DNA of 64,000 nt from Colocasia esculenta (Eukaryota > Streptophyta > Magnoliopsida > Alismatales > Araceae). Location of the stretch: assembly GCA_014218235.1 (NCBI GenBank), contig CM024758.1:76642206-76706205 (forward strand), read 5' to 3'. The notes beneath the pieces are model-generated. The model was not told where the DNA came from and ran no database searches. It was given only the letters and a program-made list of their open reading frames with translations. A program made the translations under genes and the position numbers. Below are positions 37,344-47,254 of the stretch, one piece after another. The stretch's first letter is position 1, and the number at the start of each line of letters is the position of its first letter.

Positions 37344-37388
37344 TCCAATTCTTGACCGGTGACTTAATTTTAGGTCCATTGACCAATC
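37344..37388 (+). repeat. MULE left terminal inverted repeat (imperfect)
   Basis: Contains TTTTAGGTCCATTGACCA, which recurs in inverted form near 42228-42246, and an outer GGTCCA..TTGACC also shared. About three quarters of the positions match over about 45 bp. Confidence 0.6.
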
Positions 37389-37444
37389 CATTTGTATACC
37401 CGGTCCATTCCCCACCCCCATTTATTTTTAGGTCCGAAAAGCCT

Positions 37445-37472
37445 TTCCACCGTCAGTTAACTGACGGTGGAA
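37445..37472. repeat. 28-bp perfect palindrome
   Basis: The centre is GTCAGTTAACTGAC, flanked by CCACC/GGTGG and TT/AA. All 14 base pairs match with no loop. It lies about 60 bp inside the MULE left end. Confidence 0.95.
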
Positions 37473-37934
37473 GGCAATGACTGCTTTCTTATTTTCACCT
37501 CATCCATTTGGTTTAATGGTTACCCCCCACCCCAGCCCCTCCACCCCAGCCCCAGCCGCAGCCCACAGTGCAGTGCTCCTGGCGAAAATAAGAAAGCGAT
37601 CAATACACTTTGGTTTAATGAATACATCTCACTTTGGTTTAATGTATCCATTTGGTTTAGTGAACACATCTCACCATATAGATAAGACAGTAAAACCGTT
37701 ATTTATGTAGCAGCTATAAAATCGTTAAAATTAAGGTCCTTATTTGCTGTGATGTTTATGAAGGCATCAGAAATTTCCAATGATTTCCATCTTTTCACCG
37801 TGGAAGATGGGGTTACTTCACTGGTTTGCAGAAGAGTGAAGTGCCACCACCCCCTTCCACACATACCCTTTACACATTTATTTTGGGAGTGTTCAAACCA
37901 AATTATACATCAACCTGTAATCAAACCATCTATC

Positions 37935-38105
37935 AAAGCACACATAGAAGACATATGTCTAACACAAATCACACACTATCAAAGAACACATAGAAGACAT
38001 ATGTCTAACAAACATAAATCTAACAACATAGTTTTTCACATACTAACAAAGAACACATAGAAGACATATGTCTAACAAACATAAATCTAACAACATAGTT
38101 TTTCT
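37935..38105. repeat. Direct repeats downstream of the GRF gene
   Basis: Three copies of ACACATAGAAGACATATGTC (each with the palindrome AGACATATGTCT). The last two are followed by AACAAACATAAATCTAAC. Spacings are about 42 and 65 bp. Confidence 0.9.
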
Positions 38106-38113
38106 AAAATAAA

Positions 38114-38581
38114 TCAACCTAAACACACGCTCATTGATGCGGACGACTCGCCATCACTCCCATCCTCATCGTCGGTCTCTTTCAAGAAGGAAAATAGTTT
38201 CGGCAAAGACTGTGCAACTTTTCTTGTTTTTTTTAGAAGAGCTTTGTGACGTCTCAATTCTTTCTCCAATAATGCAACCTCGGTCTCTAGATTCTTGATC
38301 CTTTCATCTTTTCCACAACAACAACTTGGAGTAGTCTGGACGAAATTCTGGACTTCATCACACCACATGAAGAAATCACAATGCCTCTCCTATTGAAATA
38401 CATCAATATGGATGTTAATATATAAATGAAATCAGTTATAACATTGTATAAATGATACTACAATCACCTTGCATTTATAAAATTTTCTCCCTGGATTTCG
38501 AGCAGTTTGACTAGTCTTTACCATACAATAACCATGTCCAAAAGTACATTGCATCATTGGAATGGGAGATTGGCTTGCCAT
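38114..38581 (-). CDS. GRF-type zinc-finger protein (two exons) inside the MULE
   Basis: Exon 1 is 38581-38468 (38 codons) and exon 2 is 38389-38114. Donor AAG|GTGATT and acceptor TTTCAATAG|GAG join in phase 0 to give 129 residues. Residues 12-48 form a GRF zinc finger: C12, C19, then KTSQTARNPGRKFYKC37, then C42 DFFMWCDE. A coiled coil follows (about residues 65-100, IKNLETEVALLEKELRRHK), then an acidic tail with DDEDGSDGE. GRF fingers bind nucleic acid in known proteins. The role here is unknown. It is intact, unlike its neighbour transposase, and lies 113 nt downstream of it on the same strand. Confidence 0.75.
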
Positions 38582-38693
38582 AGCTGTGCTGTATTGCATT
38601 TAAATTCAAAAACACAAGATTAGAGTATAATATACTAAACATGATATAACATTTAAATTAGATTGAAAAGAATAAGAAAAGTTGCATACCATC

Positions 38694-40904
38694 CTACTCA
38701 GCAATTGGATTAGAACATGATTTTCGATTATGTCCTTTTCCTTTGCATCTAGAGCATGTATATGTCAATTTTTCTCCTTCTAATGCTTGTTGAGATGGAA
38801 TCCTCTTCTTTTTTGGTCGACCTGATTTTCTCTTTGTTGCAGGAGGTTTGATTTCAATGCCACCAACACTGGTGTCTGGTTTATCCACATCTGAGATTGG
38901 GTGAATAGTCTCCTTATAACAGTTAGAGTAACACTCAGTAGTGAAATACATAGAACATTTCTCCTCCACATTACCTCCTATTTTATGTACCACTGCACAA
39001 ACATGTTTACATGGTAATCGTGAGACTTGTCATTGCCTACAAGTGCATGTACCCTCATGTAAATGAACCACATGAGATGGCCTACTAACAACTTCAAAGA
39101 CAATCCCATTTGAACAATTGACATGAATACCACGAGATGAATCCATTAAATTCTTCACATATGCATCAATTTTTGGGCACAATCGTGTTTCCCAATCAAC
39201 ACACTTGTTTCTCCTTTTATATGACAGTTCCATAATTTGAATACGAATACGATCCATCATAGCTAAAATAGGTAAATGTCTTGCTTCAAGAATCCAAGCA
39301 TTAAATGATTCAGCTGCATTTGAATACATCTCACCATATTTTTCACCTTCAAAAAATGCGTTTGACCAATAATTCGGATTTGACTCTCTAGCCCATATTT
39401 CAGCTTGTACATTTAATTCACGGATTTCTCGCATGACTTTCTCAAAGTCCACAACTCTTAAGGCATATGCTGCTTGGCTAAGTAGTTGGAGAAGTGTATC
39501 CTTTGTTGCAATTGAGCATTTCCCTCTTAAATGTTTTGCAAAATTATCTTGCAAATGCCGCAAGCAAAAAGCATTGTAGGATGTAGGAAAAACACGTGGA
39601 ATGGCTTGAAGTAGGCCCTTACACCTATCAGAGACAAATGTTAATCTGCGTTCTGGAGAAACAGCTTTTTTCAAACAATTCAAAAACCATTCCCAATTCT
39701 CCTCATTCTCTGCATCACAAGCAGCATATGCAAGAGGAAACAATTCATTCTCTCCATTAAGGGCAGTAGCAGCAAGAAGTTTACCTTGATACTTATCCTT
39801 CATGAATGTACCATCTAAAAAGAGAAGTGGCCTACATCCCTGATGAAAGCCAACCATACATGCATAAAAACATACGAAAAATCTTCTGAAACGACCTTCA
39901 CTAGTGACTTCAAGCTCAACAACACTACCTGGATTAGACTCATCAACTGCATTCTTATACCAACGTAATTGATCAAAAGAGCATCTCTCATCACCATGCA
40001 GATTCTTATACGCCACATCCTTTCCAAGCCATGCTTGATGATAAGGCACATCAACACCATACTCCCTAAAGATATCTTTCTTAATATGTATAGGTCGATA
40101 TAAGGGTGTATCTTGAAGTTTCTCCATTACAATAGAACTAACCCATTTCTTGGTTGCTCTAGGATGTCTTTGGGTGCTCAAGCCACCTCCACATGTGTGA
40201 ACATTGTTCAATGATTTGATTTTAAATTGAGGTCCACACCCAATTCTAATTGCATGTAGACTCCATTGGCAAGTACTAACTTTGCATCTCACAGTAACTC
40301 GAGTTTGCTCATTCCTAATGAAATGGTAATCAAATGCTCTTGAAATAGCATACCTACTGAGGTCCATTCGGAGTTGCTCAACACTGCTAAATGTTTGGTT
40401 AGAAGAATGAATCAAATCATGCCATAAATCACTTCTCAATCTCATCTCTTCACTAACATTCCCAGAACGAGTATGTGTCACATTAACATTCCCAGAGTGA
40501 GTATGTGTCACATTATCAGAGACGGAAGATTGCTCACCAAATGGTCTGCAAGTAAGACACACATAAAAATCTACAAGAATTATTATATAAAAAAGTATAA
40601 CATTAAATTTTATTCACCTGTAACTTATGACTTCTTGTGAGGCTTCAATTTCAACTTGGACATTCATCACTTTACATCCAAGCATAAGATGCATATCAAA
40701 CATACGATGAATATCTGTCTCATTCAGCATCCTCATCATGGAATGACAATTTTCTGGGATCATGCATTTGAGTTCAACTTGTTCCTTTATAAGTGACCAT
40801 CTATTGCAAACTTCATCAACTAATTCAGTAAAATCCATGCCACGATGCATATGAATTACATATGCTTCATTTTTGTAGGTGAAAATTCCCGGAATGTAAT
40901 CCAT
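38694..40904 (-). pseudogene. MuDR-type transposase, two exons, one nonsense codon
   Basis: Exon 1 is 40904-40618 (MDYIPGIFTYKNEAY, the N-terminal domain usual in plant MULEs). A 72-nt intron follows (donor CAG|GTGAAT, acceptor TTGCAG|ACC at 40546). Exon 2 starts at 40545. It has a FLYWCH/MuDR N-terminal region, then the transposase core with LFLDGTFMKDKY, FVSDRCKGLLQAI and the region YGEMYSNAAESFNAWI, supplying the DDE acidic residues. The SWIM finger CTC...CKH follows and is cut by TGA at 39030-39032, where Trp is expected (CRQ-stop-QVSRLPCKH). The same frame runs on to a CCHC knuckle CSRCKGKGHNRKSC and ends at 38694. One base change apart, the gene looks whole. Confidence 0.88.
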
Positions 40905-41864
40905 ATCTATTTATTAACATTAAAAAAATCAATTAGAACATGCACTGTGTTGGTGGGGTGACGGGAAGAAGGTACCTTCTCCTGTTGTGGGTAGCCGACG
41001 AGAAGAAGAAACCTGTGGGTAGCTGACAGGAAGAAGACCCGCTGCTGGGTGTTTTCACTGCATCAAAATCTCTAGATTTGTTGAACCTAAAACCATTCAA
41101 CATATACAAAAAGAAGTAGTATGTAATGTGAGGTATCCAACATATGACATTTTTCGACCTTGGTCACTACATGATTTCTTGAACCTAAAACCGTTCAACA
41201 CATACAAAAAGTCAGTGAAAACCAATCTCCGCCAACATACATCAGGGTCTTCGGTTTGCACTTCTGTCCCTGTTTCACTGATTTGGTTTCCAAGCATACA
41301 ACTGTATATTTTACTCCCAAGCAATTCTAGCAATTCTAGCTTATCACCCTTTGTGACTCCCTCAGTTTGTGGTTCCTCTGCCCTGGCTCTTTATTAATGC
41401 AATGCAGTTGCAGTTCATGAGGTGGGAATGAAGTCTATATAGCACGGAGAACCTTGCTCAGTTGCTTGCTTTGCATTGGAGACCTCAAAAAAACACAGGG
41501 ACAGAAGTAAAGCGGTTGTTCAAACCAGATCCTCCATTGTAGTAATATAAGTAATGTGTACAAAGACTATAAAGTAAAAGATTTAGAAAGATCATATATT
41601 GGCCAAAGAGATAAATTGGCGAAATTGCTCCGTTGGCATGGTCACTTCCTGTATCACCAGCCATTCTTTTTTATGATCAGATAGGCTTCCTACGGCATCC
41701 TTAGTCATCGTCTGGCACTAATATTTTATACCCATTTCTTATTAGTTGAGGTGGGAATGAAGACTAATAAGCAGATGTGTAAGAGGGAATCCCGTTTCGA
41801 GATCACTATAAGCCCTAAACTTAAGGAACGACATTGTACATGGCACAAACAGGCAAAGGGGACT

Positions 41865-42115
41865 CACCTGGGTGATCTCACTCCCCTGGGTGATGTCGCT
41901 CTGCCCAGCCCCTGCTAAAGCTCGAGCAGCGTTCTCGGCGATCAAACCCTCGCGGTGATGTCGCTCTGCCCAGCCTCCTTCGCTGATCGCACCGGCGAGG
42001 TGATCTCGCTCCCCCCAGCCTCCTTCGCTCGCGCCGATGATGTCGCGCCGGTGATGCGCCTCCTTCGCTGCTCGCCGATCTCCCCTTCGCGGCGAGCTCC
42101 CTTCGCGGTGATGCC
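41865..42115. repeat. GC-rich imperfect repeats upstream of the transposase gene
   Basis: Repeated GGTGAT(C/G)TCGCTC and CCAGCCTCCTTCGC units in an otherwise AT-rich element. Probably the promoter or 5' leader of the transposase transcript; this is inferred from position only. Confidence 0.65.
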
Positions 42116-42227
42116 CCAGTTTCACCTTTCGTTTTGGCCTCCTCCGCAAACAGCGCTCAGACGGAAGGGAACGGAAGGACCGGCAAATAAGGGAAAGCAG
42201 AGAAATGGACCTAACAATAAGTTTTAT

Positions 42228-42275
42228 GGTCAATGGACCTAAAAATAAATAAAGGGTCAACAAATGGACCTATAA
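42228..42275 (-). repeat. MULE right terminal inverted repeat (imperfect)
   Basis: Inverted counterpart of 37344-37388 (GGTCAATGGACCTAAAAATA, then GGTCAACAAATGGACC). Confidence 0.6.
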
Positions 42276-42290
42276 TAAAAAAACCTTTTT

Positions 42291-43250
42291 TTTTTATTGA
42301 ATAAAAGCAATTTACTGCACATCCAAAACGTGCAACAAATATATGTGCCTCGGTGTGCAGCAAGTTTTACTCCACAAGGAAGACTCCCAGGTCAAAAGAT
42401 TCCATTCAGTTGGCGTGCAACACATTTTCGCAGCAATAAGAAAAACAGAAGCGCAGAAAAGTAATTTGTCGACTTTCGCACGGGCATCTAATCTAATCTT
42501 CTGGATCTCCTGATGGCCACCGTCGGACGTGGATGTTATTTCTGTTCAGATGAAAGTCCCAAAACGCACTGGTTAGATGATGAAATGTAATATAGCTAAA
42601 TTCATATAGTACATTAATTGGGTTCTCCTCTTCTGAACACCAATATTTTCCCCAGAATTCAATTTTTTTGTAGTCCCTATAAATACCATCAAGCTATATG
42701 AGGGACAGGTATATATTGAGTCTCCGGCCGTTAGACTTTGAACATTAGCATATCATCCGTTGCTTGCATTTCCTTTGTCAAGTATGATAGGAAAAGGGCA
42801 TCTCCGTAGTCTAGGGTTACAATCCAGCCACAGGGACGTTCCCCCTACGGCTGCGCTCTTATAATTAACCACTTTAAAGTTCAACCAGCCCAGTCGACGA
42901 CGCCACTATAAGATCACCAAGAGCCGTCGACCGACTGCATGGTTGTCAATGTTCATCTCTTTCTTGGTTACCTACATTATTAGATCAACTTTATGGAGTT
43001 TGGAAAATTGGAGATGCACACTGTAATGTTAGGCAGCACCGATATATTGAGTTGCTAGGGTTTGAAGGTTGAAAGCAGTATGCCCATATGGGGCCCAAGA
43101 ATCCCACCATTTCTCCCCCACCCCACTTTGTGCTGATCATGAGCCAACAACTGGGTGTCACACACTCATATTATTCACCCACATGATAACAAGAATAAAG
43201 GCAACGAGGAGGAAATAAAAAAAAAACTAACTTTTGGTGACACCCTTCCC
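42291..43250. other. Low-copy intergenic DNA upstream of the EF-hand gene
   Basis: No convincing reading frame, no repeat partner in the window and no terminal motifs. Likely host promoter-distal sequence. Confidence 0.5.
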
Positions 43251-43254
43251 TCCA

Positions 43255-43288
43255 GCCAATGGCAAATCGGGTGCGTTGGCGATAAATA
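43255..43288 (+). promoter_or_regulatory. Putative core promoter of the EF-hand gene
   Basis: A GCCAATGG CCAAT-box at about 43256-43263 and an ATAAATA TATA-like box at 43282-43288, about 120 nt before the start codon. Confidence 0.5.
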
Positions 43289-43408
43289 CAAGGCCTGGGC
43301 AGTAGAGAATAGACACCCATATGTATCACAGTGCTCACCGGCCGATTCGAGCATATCATCAACCGAGCACCCAGCATAGTAGGTACGTACTGCGTGTGAG
43401 ACACGGCC

Positions 43409-43696
43409 ATGGCCATCAAGCAGATTCAGACCAGCAAGTCCGCGGAGCTGACGGTGGAGGAGTTCAAGGAATGGCTGAAGAGGTTCGACACCGACAAGGA
43501 CGGGCGCATCAGCAGGGAGGAGCTCCGTCAGGCCATCCGCCGGATTGGGGGGCGGTTCAGCGCCTGGAAGAGCAGCCGCGGCATCCGGGAAGCCGACGCC
43601 AACGGCGACGGGTACATCGATGACGCGGAGATCGAGAAGCTGGTGGCCTTTGCCCAGAGGAATCTGGGGTTGAGGATAGTCGAGTACAATTACTAG
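43409..43696 (+). CDS. Two-EF-hand calcium-binding protein (calmodulin-like/polcalcin-like)
   Basis: 95 residues, intronless and much richer in GC than its surroundings. EF-hand loop 1 is residues 27-38 (DTDKDGRISREE) and loop 2 is residues 63-74 (DANGDGYIDDAE). Both have acidic or Asn residues at positions 1, 3 and 5, Gly at 6, Ile at 8 and Glu at 12, so both should bind calcium. The linker is short and basic. There is no signal peptide or membrane segment, so it is probably cytosolic or nuclear. The start is set by GCCATGGCC, a good plant context. Two-loop proteins of this size act as small calcium sensors. Its specific partner cannot be told. Confidence 0.93.
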   Translation: MAIKQIQTSKSAELTVEEFKEWLKRFDTDKDGRISREELRQAIRRIGGRFSAWKSSRGIREADANGDGYIDDAEIEKLVAFAQRNLGLRIVEYNY

Positions 43697-43834
43697 CCAG
43701 CTCCATCTCCCCGCCCCGTCCGTATGCTCATCTTCTCTCCATCGGCAGAGATCGATGCTCTATAATTATATTCTCTCATTTTCGGAGGCTCAGGACTACT
43801 AGTCCGGCCCTGGCTCTTGTGTTTTAAGGTTCAC

Positions 43835-43840
43835 AATAAA
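43835..43840 (+). terminator. Polyadenylation signal of the EF-hand gene
   Basis: AATAAA about 140 nt after the stop codon. Confidence 0.6.
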
Positions 43841-44178
43841 GGGGGATGTGTTCGAGTACAAGAAGATACATGACACAATGTCTAATGGGCCGGCGGGGAA
43901 ACACTGATCATGATGGCAGCTGTGTGCGCTACGTACCTTCGCTTTGCATGACTTTTTAACTCTTTATATATGTATCTCTTTGATTTGGTGTGTTTCTTTT
44001 CTTTAACAAGGATGATTCATGTAATTTGGTGCCAAATTATATATCCAGCACTTTTATCGCGCAGGATAACGAGTTAATTCTTGCAGTCCTTCCCCATCAC
44101 GAAATGTCGTCTTCGCCTTCTTGGTTTTGGTAGGATATTAGATCTTCTCCCTAGCTATTTTCATCTAGATAATTAATA

Positions 44179-44318
44179 GAAAATAATTTAATAATATTAT
44201 TTTATAACGCATATATTCGACACCATTCATATGACATAAATTTTAAATTGTTATATGACACTTTTAAATTTATATCACACGAATGATGTCAAATACAGTT
44301 ATCATTAAATTATTTTCC
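44179..44318. repeat. MITE-like imperfect hairpin
   Basis: GAAAATAATTTAAT... at the left matches the complement of the right end ATTAAATTATTTTCC. The inner arms GACACCATTCATATGACATAAATTTTAAA and its inverted partner ending GAATGATGTC also pair. Very AT-rich and about 140 bp. No clear target duplication. Confidence 0.6.
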
Positions 44319-45166
44319 TAATCTAATTTGACAGGCGGACTTCAAAGTGCGCAAAACAAACGTTCTCTCTCAACCGGGCATGCAAAAAACTAATTGAACG
44401 AAGAGGTCTATTCTTATCCTTATCTTCAAAATAATTAAAAAGAAATCTCCCAAACAAGGAAAAAAATACGGTATTGATCATCCTGCATCTCGTCATCCTC
44501 TTCCATCTTTTAAACTTATTCCACGTAACACATGTATCTGTATGTGTTTATCTAATTATACAAGATATACGTGGAAGAAATACAGATCGCTGCGACATAT
44601 ATCTATGGGAGCCGGTAGCGCATGGCCGCTAGGTCTTGATCGAGCGGCAAGGTTTACAGAAATAAAAAACGCAACCAACTGAGACAGAAAGCCAGGTGTT
44701 GAGGGTTTAAAGGAGGACAGAAGCTAATTAATGGGGAAAGGTGGACGGCCGCCGGATTGCTCATCTTCGACACTTTTTTTGTTTATCACATACTATCAAT
44801 ATAGAGCTTAAAAATCAATCCGACTTGGATTACGGGCTTTCTATCTATTAGCTAACTTAATATACAATGGCTTGAGGATTAATATCTTGTATGCTTATAC
44901 GCAATACCTGCAACATTCTGAATCCATATGAATAGGCCAAATGAGCTGCAGATTGGAGAGCAAGTACCCCACACAGAAAAGTACAAAGCCTCTCTCACTC
45001 TCTTTCTTTTTTTTTTTTTTACAAGTGAAGGTACTTCTATATATTATACTAACCAAGTGTCATTACATAATACATAAGAGAGAAAATGGAAAAGGACAAA
45101 ACTATATCATCCTGCTGCAACGTTCTACAAATACCGACCACAAGATGAGGAAGTCACAACATCATT
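44319..45166. other. Intergenic DNA between the hairpin and LTR G
   Basis: No supported gene. A T-run at 45005-45021 could be the poly(A) tail of a small minus-strand retroposon, but no body is recognisable. Confidence 0.4.
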
Positions 45167-47254
45167 TGTAATGCCCGTCTAAAGCTCAGTATAGTTATCC
45201 CAACCCACATTGGATCAGAGAGAGAGATGCAACAGTGAAAAAATACTGAAAACCACAGTCTACTTAGTAGCAAAATAAAATAATATAACTAACAATATAA
45301 TCAATCCATAATATATAATGTCAAATGCCCAACTATATATACTCCCAACGTACTATGTAACTAAGCACTCAGTCTCAAATGTAGCACTATAGTCCTCGCA
45401 ACAATGCTATTCCTCACACTCGGAGTTAGTACCCGCTAGCTCCTAAGCTTCTAAGTTTTCAGTGTCTCTTATAACATTAACAAGTTTGAGTGTAGGAAAT
45501 AGACTCATCAAGTTATAACTCATGATCACAATCCCATGCTTACCACATGCATTCTAATCATGGCAATTACTTATCAATCAATCATCTTACAAATGGCTAA
45601 ATAATAGCAATTATAACTCTAACACATGATCATACTTAACTTAATAATTAGACATGGATAATCATGGAACACATGGAATCATTTAACATATTTAACAACA
45701 CTCAATCTAAAAATTATGTCATGATGTTACTAACATGCATTGTAAAACACTACTTAATTCTATGATCACAATTAAACATAACACTATTAATGATGATAAC
45801 ATGGCAATATCACCATCAAGCTAACATGAATATCATTAACTGTCACGCCCCCAATTTTTATTTTAGCAGCGAAATAAATTGGGAGACGCGACGAACAAGC
45901 CAGCATTCAAAAGCTATAGACCAATAGCTATTACAAATAGGACCCACAATGCAATAATCAAATTTTCTTCCTTTATTTATCAAAACGAATATTACAACCT
46001 CCAATGTCAAATGAAACACTCCTTGCTCACCAATCTATCTATCTCTCAAAGAAAGGGGAAAAATTACATTAATGACCAATCTAAATAAAAAATAGGAATG
46101 GACTCTCTAAGTGTACTCCACGCTCGGCGCACAAGTCCCATCATTTAGCTTTACCTTCACTACTTGAAATGTTAAAGAGAGCAGGTATGAGCGCACTCGC
46201 CTAGTAGGATTTACATCTTCCAGCATTGATGTAAGTATTTACATTTTAAAAGGTAGAAGGTATGAACATGATATGTACAATGCAATTAAAATATCGGTAG
46301 TAACACGTGTACAGTGTATCATGCAAGATAATATGATCAAGAGATTGTAATGATCAATCTAGCAATAAGGTTGTATTCAAGAGTTCAAGATATTGTGAAC
46401 AATGATCTAGCAAGATGGTAACTTCATGAACAAGAGCAAGATAGCATATAACAAGATGGTCATTTCACTAGCAAGCATTTTGAGTAACTCACTCGGAGCA
46501 CTCCACAAGAATATCACGCAGAATCTACTGGTGCCTCATGCAAGTACGACCTTCAACCACTCGGGTTAAGGGCCAGCACACAGTAGCAGGTAACAAGCAA
46601 GTAAGTTTATCACGTGTAACAAGTAGGTGCCATGCCAAGCACCAATCATGATTCCGCACCACGCCAGGCACATGACCTTGTTAGGGGATCAACCTAACAA
46701 TCAACTCCTGGGGTAACTAACATCTTTGGGAAAACTGGGCAATCAACACCTTGGGGTAACCAAGACTTTGTCGGGGGCGAATCCGGCAATCACACCCATA
46801 GGTAACAGGACTTTTCCAGAATCTCCAGGACCAGATATGGGCCCTCAGTCAGGTTCGTATTGCGCAACACTGGCATGTGTCCAAATGAGCCCGTCGACAC
46901 ATGGGTGACAAGAACGAGTTTCGAGTCCATGACTCTAATATCATTAATGTACTTCAAGAACGTATCACAAGAAGGCAATGTGTGTCAATAAGGATAGACT
47001 GGTCAAGAACGTTCAGGACTATCATGTCAATAGTAATGATTATCGAGAGTGTCATGTCAATAATGATATAGAGTTCAAGGGTATGTTAGGAATATCAAGT
47101 CAAGAGTTCAATCCGGAAGCATAACGACACATCTACATAGATTCTATCTTTAATAACTTGGTTTCATGTGTTATACTCGATCGATCACTCCGAGAAAGTC
47201 AAGATGAGAAGAGAAAGATCTCGTCAAGAATGCCAAAAGAGAAGAGATACGTGT

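Larger units (their letters stand above)
37317..42290 (-). mobile_element. Mutator-like element (MULE) with two genes
   Basis: About 5 kb. The ends show an imperfect terminal inverted repeat. GGTCCAATTC...TTTTAGGTCCATTGACCA at about 37344-37388 matches the complement of TGGTCAATGGACCTAAAAA...GGACC at about 42228-42275. Outermost bases are T-runs (GATTTTTTTT and the complement of AAAAAAACC). I could not find a convincing 9-bp target duplication. It encodes a MuDR-type transposase and, downstream on the same strand, a GRF zinc-finger protein. Confidence 0.8.

Noticed and set aside
41742..42263. 173-residue minus-strand frame in the MULE right end
   Set aside because: Open mainly because of the GC-rich repeat; it runs into the terminal repeat and shows no domain.
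42291..42300. 9-bp MULE target duplication
   Set aside because: T-runs at both ends make any match meaningless; no unique 9-mer is shared by the two flanks.
45005..45166. SINE or LINE tail at the T-run
   Set aside because: No RNA polymerase III boxes, no coding remnant and no target duplication seen.
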